Part shown: piece after piece, positions 1 through 4,726 of the stretch
Layout of the letters: the number at the start of each line of letters is the position of its first letter
Numbering within the stretch: position 1 is the stretch's first letter
Source of the DNA: Actinomycetota bacterium
GTDB taxonomy: Bacteria > Actinomycetota > Actinomycetes > Actinomycetales > Microbacteriaceae
Direction of reading: 5' to 3'
Length of the DNA stretch: 5,946 nt
Assembly: GCA_009927245.1 (NCBI GenBank)
Contig: RFNI01000136.1
Location: 1 to 5,946, forward strand
Made by a program: the position numbers and the translations under genes
Notes under the pieces: generated by a model
What the model was told of the DNA's origin: nothing
The model's input: the letters and a program-made list of their open reading frames with translations, nothing else
Database searches by the model: none

Positions 1-34
1 TTAGGATTACATCGAATCAGGGAAAAGGAAACGA

Positions 35-364
35 ATGAGATTCATCATTGCCGTTATTGACAGCAAGAGCAGATCTGCATCAGGGGATGAGATGGCAGCC
101 ATTGACGAGTTCAACGACAAGCTACAGTCCAACGGTCACTGGATCATTGCCTGCGGAATCGATGACCCTGAAAAGGCAGTTGTACTAGACAACCGTAACG
201 ATGTAGGTTTCGTTGCAGAGGGACCCCTGCATTCAACAGATGAGTTCATGGCTGGCTTCTGGCTAATCCATGCCGAGAACATCGAAGAAGCCAAAGCACT
301 GGCTGCAGAAGGTTCCAAAGCGTGTAACCGAAAGGTTGAAGTCCGCCCAATCCTGGGTGGCTAA
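35..364 (+). CDS. YciI-like (YCII-related) small protein
   Basis: The 109-residue product fits the YCII-related family, small ferredoxin-like alpha/beta proteins that often form dimers. What is visible is an initial beta strand (MRFIIAVI), an alpha-helical stretch around residues 17-33, a central region ending in a 'GFWLIHAENIEEAKALA' segment (about 75-90) typical of the family, and the C-terminal 'VEVRPI' strand common in YciI-like proteins. The length is normal for the family. The ATG at 35 follows a purine-rich AAAAGGAA ribosome site at good spacing. Members of this family are mostly of unknown function, although some are linked to dehalogenation or ECF-sigma operons, so no specific reaction is assigned. 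The gene converges with the reductase on the other strand, leaving only 5 bp between the stop codons. Confidence 0.85.
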   Translation: MRFIIAVIDSKSRSASGDEMAAIDEFNDKLQSNGHWIIACGIDDPEKAVVLDNRNDVGFVAEGPLHSTDEFMAGFWLIHAENIEEAKALAAEGSKACNRKVEVRPILGG

Positions 365-369
365 TGAAA

Positions 370-1407
370 CTACTTCTTCTTAGCAAACCCGTTCTGAATT
401 AAGAAGTCACAAGTTTCGATAATTGACTGCTTAGCAGGCATGAACTTGATGCCCAGCAATGTTTGAGCCTTACTTGAGTTTGCTGGTCTTCTCTTACCAA
501 GGAGAGGAACAACACTCTTAATCTCTTTATCAAATAAAGAGAGCATACGAATAACAAAGTTAGGTGCTTGGAAGGTGTTTACTTTTCTATCTGGGTAAGC
601 AGCCTTGATGATCTTGGCAATCTCAACGAAAGACATTGTCTCTGAAGCTGCTAAGACTCTCTCACCCTTGCTTGCATCTACCTTGATTGCATTGACATGC
701 ATCTGAGCAACATCTTGAACATCAACAATTGAGAACGCAACATCTGGAAGCATTGGGTCAACAGCTTTTAGAACACGCTCCATTACACCAACAGATGAAC
801 CAAAGTTCTTATCTAGAGGCGCACCGGTAACCAAAGCCGGGTTGATGGTGGTTAGGGCAATCTCAGGAGCAGTGCTCTTCACGAAATTCCAGGCAGCCTG
901 CTCAGCTAGTGTCTTTGACTTGGTATAGGCAGAGTTACCAAGCGGGTGGTTGATGTCAGTCCACATGGTTTCATCTAAGGAGGTCTTCCCTGCTGGAAAT
1001 TCAGTTCCATCAATCGCCGCGACTGAAGAAGTCAGAACAACTCTCTTCACTCCTGCCTTGTGAGCAGCCTTTAGTGCTCTAAGGGTTCCTTCCACTGCCG
1101 GTCTAATCAGATCATTTTCGTCTTTAGGTTGAGCGATAGGGAAAGGAGATGCAGTGTGAAGAAGAACATCAACATCTTCAAGTGCCTTATCCCAACCAGA
1201 GTCCTTCTCTAGGTCTAGTTCAACAAAGGTTAGGTGGTTTCCAAGATCAAAGTTCTTTGGTAAGCGAGGAGAGACTGCATCTCGAACTTCATCCGCTCTA
1301 GAGAGAGATCTAACCGAGGCAACAACTGTGTATCCGTCGAGAAGAAGTCTCAATGCGACGTGCTTACCGATGTATCCGCTTGCTCCAGTTAGTAATACCT
1401 TGGTCAC
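370..1407 (-). CDS. extended SDR, dihydroflavonol-4-reductase-like NAD(P)-dependent reductase/epimerase
   Basis: The 345-residue product is an extended short-chain dehydrogenase/reductase. The nucleotide-binding motif TGASGYIG is at residues 7-14, with R33 just after the second strand (SVRS), which in this family favours NADP(H). The catalytic set is visible as Ser127/Ser128 (VVLTSSVAA) and Tyr161/Lys165 (SAYTKSK). The 'LLHTASPFP' and 'NPALVTGAP' segments resemble dihydroflavonol reductase, cinnamoyl-CoA reductase and 3-beta-HSD-like members. These act on varied carbonyl substrates, so the substrate is unknown. The start is a GTG at 1407, chosen because a clear GAGGAG ribosome site (1414-1419) sits six bases before it and the Rossmann motif begins immediately. 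The gene has no operon partner and appears monocistronic. Confidence 0.88.
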   Translation of the reverse strand: MTKVLLTGASGYIGKHVALRLLLDGYTVVASVRSLSRADEVRDAVSPRLPKNFDLGNHLTFVELDLEKDSGWDKALEDVDVLLHTASPFPIAQPKDENDLIRPAVEGTLRALKAAHKAGVKRVVLTSSVAAIDGTEFPAGKTSLDETMWTDINHPLGNSAYTKSKTLAEQAAWNFVKSTAPEIALTTINPALVTGAPLDKNFGSSVGVMERVLKAVDPMLPDVAFSIVDVQDVAQMHVNAIKVDASKGERVLAASETMSFVEIAKIIKAAYPDRKVNTFQAPNFVIRMLSLFDKEIKSVVPLLGKRRPANSSKAQTLLGIKFMPAKQSIIETCDFLIQNGFAKKK

Positions 1408-1439
1408 GACTATCTCCTCTGGTTAGTGAACTTCAATCC

Positions 1440-1467
1440 TATATAAAGGAGTATCCGTTCTAACCAA
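1440..1467 (-). promoter_or_regulatory. candidate promoter of the SDR gene
   Basis: On the minus strand a -35-like TTGGTT (1462-1467) is separated by 16 bases from TATATA (1440-1445), about 32 bases before the GTG start. An alternative -10 TATAGG gives an 18-base spacer. The element lies in the only non-coding gap between the divergent reductase and helix-hairpin-helix genes, so a promoter is expected here. The -35 match is weak (three of six) and the assignment is tentative. The AT-rich stretch may also serve the plus-strand gene. Confidence 0.35.
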
Positions 1468-1483
1468 GCAATAAACTTCGACC

Positions 1484-1738
1484 ATGGGCAAAGAACCTAA
1501 GCGCAAAAGGCATGAGCTCAACCCTGCTGAGCAGCAGGAAGCTTTAGAAGTTGAATGGTTCAGGATTGGGCTAACAGCTCCAGCCAGAAAAGCTTTAGTC
1601 GAAGCCAAGCTATACAAAGTTTCAGACATGAGGAAGATTTCTCTTCAAGAACTTCAGGGCCTTTCGGGAATTAGCAAATCTTCTATCGCACGCATTCAAG
1701 TGATTATGCGAGCAAAGAAAATCAATTTCCGCAACTAA
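1484..1738 (+). CDS. small helix-hairpin-helix (RNA polymerase alpha-CTD-like) protein
   Basis: The 84-residue basic protein has a charged N-terminal tail (GKEPKRKRHEL) followed by a compact helical domain from about residue 27. 'IGLTAPARKALVEAKLYKVSDM' is followed by 'ISLQELQGLSGISKSSIARI', the pattern of a double helix-hairpin-helix fold like the C-terminal domain of the RNA polymerase alpha subunit. In that family the G-(I/V)-(G/S) hairpin contacts the DNA backbone; here it is GIS, lacking the second glycine. A nucleic-acid-binding role is likely but the partner is unknown. No convincing Shine-Dalgarno precedes the ATG at 1484, so the start may be leaderless or a little elsewhere. The stop overlaps the glucanase stop on the other strand by 4 bp. 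Confidence 0.75.
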   Translation: MGKEPKRKRHELNPAEQQEALEVEWFRIGLTAPARKALVEAKLYKVSDMRKISLQELQGLSGISKSSIARIQVIMRAKKINFRN

Positions 1739-2877
1739 CGTGTGATGACAGCTCCGTGGCCATCTAACTGCCATGCTCTGACGTAGTCAATCTTTGTTTC
1801 GCTGGTCTGCCAGCCTGTGTAATCTCCCCCAAATGGTCCAGTTGCATTATTCAAGATCAAAAAGAACGGTTCGTTGAAGACCCAGTGATGTTCTCCGACG
1901 TTACCCGGAAAGACTGTGAAGAAGAGTTCTCGGTCAACATAGAACTGCATAAGATCTGGAGTCCAGGCAATGCCGTAGGTGTGATACTCACTCTGGTAGT
2001 TAGCCTCATCAACAATGTCACCCACTACATACCGGTGGTTATCACAACAGGTTGCAATGTCTTGATTTGAATAGTGAACTGCGCTTGAGTTTCTCGTTGG
2101 CCTGTCTCCACCTTGCTCTGCGATGTCTATCTCTCCAGAGAGAGGCCAACCAACTTCAGTAATGGAATCCCCTAAAGCCCAGAAGGCTGGCCAGTTTCCT
2201 CCACCAACCGGCATCTTGATTCTGGCTTCGATGTATCCATATTTAAAGGAGACTTTGCCCTGAGTATCAAATCTTCCACTAACAAAGCGACATGGGGCCG
2301 CAAGGCAAGGGCCTGAGTTTGCAGGAGCTCTGGTAACCCGAGTTGTGGTGATTACTGCGTTGCCCTGCTCTGAACCATCAAGTGCAATCGCATCCGGAGT
2401 GTAATACTGTGATTCGCCAAAACAAGATCCTCCACCATTAGCTGCAGAGTGACCACAATATCGTGTTGTCCAGTTAGCATTCGAAACTTTAGATTGTGCA
2501 GGACCGCTAAAAGATTCAGACCACAGTAGTTTTCCAACCGAGTAATGCAGCAATTCAGGAGTTGGAATTATTGATGTCCAACGAGCGAAAAGAGTCAGTT
2601 TCGATTTTGGTTTCAAGACAGCTTTGTCTTTGTATTTCACCACTCCATTTGGATTAATCGCCCACCCAGCAAACTGGAATCCATCACGAGTAAATTTTGA
2701 GGCTGGAAGAGCCTTACCCGTAGTTGGGACTTTGACAACAGGCATAGTTCCTATACCTGCGTTGGCATCAAACCTGATTGAATAATTGGAAGGAGCAATA
2801 GCATTTGCGACAAGGCCTGATGAACTTGATAACAACAAGATCGCTACCCAGACAGTTCTAATGAAGTTCTTGCTCAT
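1735..2877 (-). CDS. secreted glycoside hydrolase family 16 beta-glucanase with N-terminal InlB-type repeat
   Basis: The 380-residue protein begins with a signal peptide: basic SKNFIR, a hydrophobic core, and likely cleavage after the ANA at about residue 26. Residues 32-101 form one InlB B-repeat (Listeria-Bacteroides repeat, Flg_new type), seen as 'YSIRFDANAG', 'GFQFAGWA' and 'LTLFARW'. Residues from about 115 to 371 are a GH16 domain: the catalytic GEIDIAE places the nucleophile at E249, the helper D251 and the acid/base at E254, and 'GNWPAFWAL' (227-235) is the substrate-cleft segment usual in laminarinases. An endo-1,3-beta-glucanase acting outside the cell is most likely, although other beta-galactans or mixed glucans cannot be excluded. 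Several cysteines (141, 152, 191, 196, 277, 278) suit an exported, disulfide-stabilised protein. No LPXTG anchor or C-terminal membrane helix is visible. No Shine-Dalgarno precedes the ATG, suggesting a leaderless transcript. Confidence 0.92.
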   Translation of the reverse strand: MSKNFIRTVWVAILLLSSSSGLVANAIAPSNYSIRFDANAGIGTMPVVKVPTTGKALPASKFTRDGFQFAGWAINPNGVVKYKDKAVLKPKSKLTLFARWTSIIPTPELLHYSVGKLLWSESFSGPAQSKVSNANWTTRYCGHSAANGGGSCFGESQYYTPDAIALDGSEQGNAVITTTRVTRAPANSGPCLAAPCRFVSGRFDTQGKVSFKYGYIEARIKMPVGGGNWPAFWALGDSITEVGWPLSGEIDIAEQGGDRPTRNSSAVHYSNQDIATCCDNHRYVVGDIVDEANYQSEYHTYGIAWTPDLMQFYVDRELFFTVFPGNVGEHHWVFNEPFFLILNNATGPFGGDYTGWQTSETKIDYVRAWQLDGHGAVITR

Positions 2878-2883
2878 AAACGA

Positions 2884-2891
2884 ACTCTATA
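2884..2891 (-). promoter_or_regulatory. candidate -10 element for a leaderless glucanase mRNA
   Basis: Read on the minus strand, overlapping -10-like hexamers TATAGA (2886-2891) and TAGAGT (2884-2889) end 6 to 8 bases before the glucanase ATG. That spacing would start transcription at or next to the start codon. The absence of any Shine-Dalgarno in the same stretch agrees. Leaderless genes are common in actinobacteria. No clear -35 is seen, so this is an inference from spacing. Confidence 0.35.
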
Positions 2892-2982
2892 CCAGCACTT
2901 AATACGTTTCTCGGTTGGAAGGTAGCAGGGGTAGCCTTTGACAAAGCCAGATGCTCCCATAGCTACGTCGCAATCTGCACTG

Positions 2983-3011
2983 TTTATAAGTTCTGCACAG
3001 AATTCTAAATT
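2983..3011 (+). promoter_or_regulatory. candidate plus-strand promoter with embedded palindrome
   Basis: TTTATA (2983-2988, four of six to the -35 consensus) and TAAATT (3006-3011, a TANNNT -10) are separated by exactly 17 bases. The spacer contains the inverted repeat TTCTG-CA-CAGAA (2991-3002), and the 8-base palindrome AGAATTCT (2999-3006) overlaps its end, a possible operator. Transcription from here would start near 3018 and carry the structured leader and the peptide gene. It does not match a recognisable LexA box. This is the best plus-strand candidate upstream of the leader, but it is weak. Confidence 0.3.
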
Positions 3012-3061
3012 CGATAAGAATACTTCTGCTTGCAGACGCATGGCTGTCTAAGCCAGCTGTT

Positions 3062-3148
3062 AGACAAAACCCCCGGCGGGAACCGGGGGATCTGTTTGAC
3101 CTCTTGACGAGGGTCTAATCGGAAGAAAGATTTCCGAAACTTACCTTT
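3062..3148 (-). ncRNA. putative cis-antisense RNA to the peptide-gene leader (type I antitoxin candidate)
   Basis: A minus-strand RNA of about 85 nt is predicted between a TATACT -10-like element (3155-3160) and the intrinsic terminator at 3066-3089. It would be perfectly complementary to positions 3098-3140 of the plus-strand leader, including the complete 5' arm of the long stem (3109-3125) and the next two arms. The size and 3' terminator hairpin resemble known short antitoxin RNAs such as IstR-1, which is about 75 nt. Pairing with the leader would prevent the long stem from forming and could free the 3' arm to mask the Shine-Dalgarno. The ends are approximate. Alternatively, leftward readthrough from the sugar operon could generate the antisense transcript. 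Confidence 0.4.
3066..3089 (-). terminator. intrinsic terminator on the minus strand
   Basis: A perfect 7-bp G/C stem CCCCCGG/CCGGGGG (3070-3076 and 3083-3089) with a 6-base loop is followed, on the minus strand only, by TTTTGTCT. On the plus strand the following bases are ATCTGTTTG, with no U tract. It therefore terminates leftward transcription. It could end the proposed antisense RNA, or the long sugar operon about 280 bases after its last gene, or both. Confidence 0.75.
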
Positions 3149-3220
3149 GTTTCGAGTATAGGAGGAAATCTTTTTCTTCGAAAGAGGTTATCCACTTCCG
3201 GTTAGACCCTCTCCTTGGTC
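3098..3220 (+). promoter_or_regulatory. long nested stem-loop in the leader of the peptide gene
   Basis: The 5' arm 3109-3125 pairs with 3195-3211 (17 bp, one U.G). Directly inside, 3126-3135 pairs with 3164-3173 (10 bp) and 3136-3140 with 3149-3153 (5 bp), around the loop TTACCTTT. The 5' side is thus one uninterrupted 32-base paired strand, while the 3' side has 10- and 21-base bulges. GACC (3098-3101) and GGTC (3217-3220) can extend the base. The single imperfection (T3119 with G3201) is a G.U pair in plus-strand RNA but an A/C mismatch on the minus strand, so the functional RNA is probably the plus strand. An alternative hairpin, GACCTC (3098-3103) with GAGGGTC (3109-3115, one bulge), competes for the same 5' arm. 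Confidence 0.65.
3155..3183 (-). promoter_or_regulatory. candidate promoter of the antisense RNA
   Basis: On the minus strand TATACT (3155-3160) matches five of six bases of the -10 consensus. Seventeen bases upstream lies TTTCGA (3178-3183), a poor -35 (three of six). Transcription would begin around 3146-3148, inside the loop of the plus-strand stem-loop, and run to the terminator at 3066. The -10 is the best such match seen on the minus strand within this gap. Confidence 0.35.
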
Positions 3221-3240
3221 CATGCCTTACGAGAGGAGAG
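3209..3240 (+). promoter_or_regulatory. Shine-Dalgarno-sequestering hairpin
   Basis: CTCTCCTT (3209-3216) is complementary to GAGGAGAG (3233-3240, one U.G), with a 16-base loop. The second arm contains the AGGAG Shine-Dalgarno of the 27-codon gene, so folding would block initiation. The first arm shares 3209-3211 with the long upstream stem, and its flank 3217-3220 is used by the GACC/GGTC extension, so the two structures compete. This is the arrangement expected of a translationally switched leader. Confidence 0.5.
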
Positions 3241-3245
3241 ACAAG

Positions 3246-3329
3246 ATGAGTTTTACTCAGATTGTTGATCTGGTGATACTGGTGGTGAAGATAATCCTTG
3301 TGATCGTCGAAGCCATCCTGACCAGGTAG
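3246..3329 (+). CDS. 27-residue hydrophobic TisB-like peptide (candidate type I toxin)
   Basis: ATG at 3246 follows an excellent Shine-Dalgarno (AGGAG at 3234-3238, 7-base spacing); TAG ends at 3329. Residues 6-25 are almost all I, L or V and span one membrane helix. The only charges are D8, K15, E22 and the terminal R27; D8, K15 and E22 are exactly seven apart and so lie on one helix face. E. coli TisB, a 29-residue SOS-induced toxin that depolarises the inner membrane, has the same spacing (D5, K12, Q19), and IVDLVILVVK (6-15) matches its LVDIAILILK (3-12) residue class by residue class. Inference: a membrane-active type I toxin. An in-frame ATG at 3222 would add eight polar residues but lacks a Shine-Dalgarno. 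Alternatives are a bacteriocin-like peptide or a small membrane-protein regulator. Confidence 0.6.
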   Translation: MSFTQIVDLVILVVKIILVIVEAILTR

Positions 3330-3334
3330 AACCA

Positions 3335-3366
3335 GTGAGCTCTGACTCGTAAGGGTCAGGGCTCAC
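3335..3366 (+). terminator. strong hairpin after the peptide gene, terminator without U tract
   Basis: A 14-bp stem (3335-3348/3353-3366) closes on a GTAA tetraloop of the GNRA class. Its two imperfections (3341/3360 and 3347/3354) are U.G pairs in plus-strand RNA but A/C mismatches on the minus strand, so it belongs to the plus-strand transcript. It starts five bases after the peptide stop and lies before the convergent ABM gene. No U tract follows. U-less terminators are reported in actinobacteria, and a 3' stability element is the other option. Confidence 0.55.
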
Positions 3367-3372
3367 CTCCAA

Positions 3373-3699
3373 CTAACTTTGACGGAGCGAGCCCTTTCCA
3401 GAACTTCCAGCAGGCACGTTATACATCTCAAACACATCTATATCCCTTAGAAGCTTGCCTTCAACGGTAGAGAGGATCTCCTTCACCGTAGGAGCTTCGA
3501 TGTGATCCACCCAGTGCTGCTTGGTAGTCCAAGCCTCAATCTGAATGATTCTGCCCTCGACATCTTCGTTCATTGTGTAGAACTCACAGCCTGGCTCTTC
3601 ATGAACTAAAGGAGTAATCCTCAGAAGAAGGTCGTATACCTCTTTATAGTGCTCAGGCTTAGGGCTAAATACTGCAACAACAGTACAGATCTCAGTCAT
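3373..3699 (-). CDS. ABM-fold protein (antibiotic biosynthesis monooxygenase family)
   Basis: The 108-residue product has the short dimeric alpha/beta-barrel fold of the ABM family. Visible hallmarks are the first strand CTVVAVFSPKP, the helix 'YKEVYDLLLRI', the turn 'HEEPGCEFYTMNED' (33-46), the strand 'IIQIEAW' and the 'TKQHWVDHI' helix (59-67). Members include cofactor-free monooxygenases, quinol oxygenases and many of unknown role; the fold is also shared by sugar mutarotases such as RhaM. It is the last gene of the sugar operon, five bases after the isomerase stop, so a role in handling a sugar-derived intermediate is possible but unproven. The last 12 residues (GSSGKGSLRQS region) look like a disordered tail. 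Confidence 0.82.
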   Translation of the reverse strand: MTEICTVVAVFSPKPEHYKEVYDLLLRITPLVHEEPGCEFYTMNEDVEGRIIQIEAWTTKQHWVDHIEAPTVKEILSTVEGKLLRDIDVFEMYNVPAGSSGKGSLRQS

Positions 3700-3704
3700 A
3701 CCTA

Positions 3705-4712
3705 TTACTTCTCTTGTTTGAAGACTGAATCGAACGATGCATCAGGGGTCTTCCAAAGTAGTGAGCGAACAAAGGCTAGTGCTTCCTCAGCTCCATGGAG
3801 TCTGTCCATGCCTGCATCTTCCCACTCAACAGAAATAGGACCTTTGTATCCAATTGTGTTTAGAGCTCTAAATGATGACTCCCAGTCAATCTGACCTCTA
3901 CCGGTAGAGACGAAAGTCCAACCACGCTTAGGGTCATCCCAACCCAGGTGAGAACCAAGTCTTCCTACGCGACCATCTTGTTTTCTAACAAATGTGTCCT
4001 TGCAGTCAACGTGGTAGATGCGATCAGCGAAGTCAAGAATGAAGTTCACTGGGTCAATGTCCTGCCAGTGCATGTGGCTTGGATCCCAGTTCAGACCAAA
4101 TGCCTTGCGGTTATCAATAGCACTGAGTGCTTTGACTGTTGTGTAGTAGTCGTAAGCAATCTCAGATGGATGAACTTCTAGAGCGAATCTGACACCTTCG
4201 GTGTCATAGACATCCATGATTGGGTTCCAGCGTTTAGCAAAGTCCTCATAACCAGCTTCAATAACTTCCTTTGATACTGGAGGGAACATTGCAACATATT
4301 GCCAAATAGATGAACCAGTAAAACCAACAACAGTGTCAACACCTAGTTTGCGAGCAGCAACAGCTGTGAGCTTTAGTTCCTCAGCTGCACGCTGACGAAC
4401 ACCTTCTGCTTCACCATCACCCCAAACCTTCGGCCCAACAATGTCTTTGTGTCTAAAGTCAATCGGGCTATCGCAAACAGCTTGACCCTTTAGGTGATTA
4501 GAGATCGCGTAAACCTTTAGGTTGTATTTCTCTAAGATTGCTAAGCGCTCTTGAACATAGGCATCATCTTCAGCTGCGCGCCAAACATCGAGGTGCTCCC
4601 CACTGCAAGCAATCTCTAGGCCGTCGTAACCCCACTTGCTTGCAAGCTTGGCTATCTCTTCTAGGGTTAGGTCTGCCCACTGACCGGTAAAGAGCGTTAC
4701 TGGACGGGTCAT
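3705..4712 (-). CDS. xylose-isomerase-like TIM-barrel sugar isomerase/epimerase
   Basis: The 335-residue protein belongs to the AP-endonuclease-2/xylose-isomerase-like TIM-barrel family (IolE, IolI and sugar phosphate isomerase relatives). The expected divalent-metal ligands appear in order: E179 (FALEVHPSE), D210 and H213 (LNWDPSHM), H234/D236 (YHVDCKD) and E296 (SVEWEDA), with the 'GRGQIDW' segment (271-277) common in the group. It begins with the strand 'VTLFTGQWADLTLEEIAKLA'. The reaction is likely isomerisation, epimerisation or dehydration of a sugar or inositol derivative; the substrate is not determinable from sequence. The ATG at 4712 is preceded by an AAAGGA ribosome site. It follows the oxidoreductase by 14 bases and precedes the ABM gene by 5, so all are probably co-transcribed. 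Confidence 0.88.
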   Translation of the reverse strand: MTRPVTLFTGQWADLTLEEIAKLASKWGYDGLEIACSGEHLDVWRAAEDDAYVQERLAILEKYNLKVYAISNHLKGQAVCDSPIDFRHKDIVGPKVWGDGEAEGVRQRAAEELKLTAVAARKLGVDTVVGFTGSSIWQYVAMFPPVSKEVIEAGYEDFAKRWNPIMDVYDTEGVRFALEVHPSEIAYDYYTTVKALSAIDNRKAFGLNWDPSHMHWQDIDPVNFILDFADRIYHVDCKDTFVRKQDGRVGRLGSHLGWDDPKRGWTFVSTGRGQIDWESSFRALNTIGYKGPISVEWEDAGMDRLHGAEEALAFVRSLLWKTPDASFDSVFKQEK

Positions 4713-4726
4713 CTAGTTATCCTTTG

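Larger units (their letters stand above)
2878..3372. other. 495-bp intergenic region with dense RNA structure and a micro-gene
   Basis: No conventional gene lies here, unlike the rest of the window where gaps are mostly a few bases. From left to right it holds the upstream region of the glucanase, an AT-rich palindrome-rich block (about 2983-3020), a minus-strand intrinsic terminator (3066-3089), a long nested stem-loop (3098-3220), a Shine-Dalgarno-masking hairpin (3209-3240), a 27-codon hydrophobic peptide gene (3246-3329) and a strong hairpin (3335-3366). Together these suggest a self-contained RNA/peptide locus. No transposase remnant or flanking direct repeat was seen. Confidence 0.6.

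Noticed and set aside
1423..1629. A 68-codon minus-strand open frame opposite the helix-hairpin-helix gene.
   Set aside because: It lies wholly on the complementary strand of a better-supported gene and its promoter, with no recognisable protein features.
1885..2070. Plus-strand open frames within the glucanase and other operon genes.
   Set aside because: They are shadows of strongly supported genes with catalytic motifs on the minus strand.
2980..3000. A CTGT...ACAG pair resembling a LexA box upstream of the candidate toxin, as for tisB.
   Set aside because: The spacing is 13 bases instead of the 8 needed for the enterobacterial box, and the actinobacterial GAAC-N4-GTTC form is absent.
2874..3041. 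A 55-codon minus-strand open frame whose stop overlaps the glucanase ATG as ATGA, suggesting translational coupling.
   Set aside because: There is no ribosome site, four cysteines and no recognisable domain. It runs through the AT-rich palindromic block and the likely glucanase promoter, so chance is more likely. Conservation of the frame in relatives would revive it.
3098..3240. A known riboswitch or housekeeping RNA (tmRNA, RNase P, SRP, 6C).
   Set aside because: No conserved core of those classes could be recognised and the length or layout does not fit. A covariance-model search against Rfam would settle it.
3222..3329. A longer start for the hydrophobic peptide, adding eight polar residues.
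   Set aside because: No Shine-Dalgarno precedes the ATG at 3222, while the ATG at 3246 has an excellent one. The extra residues contain the Shine-Dalgarno of the shorter form.
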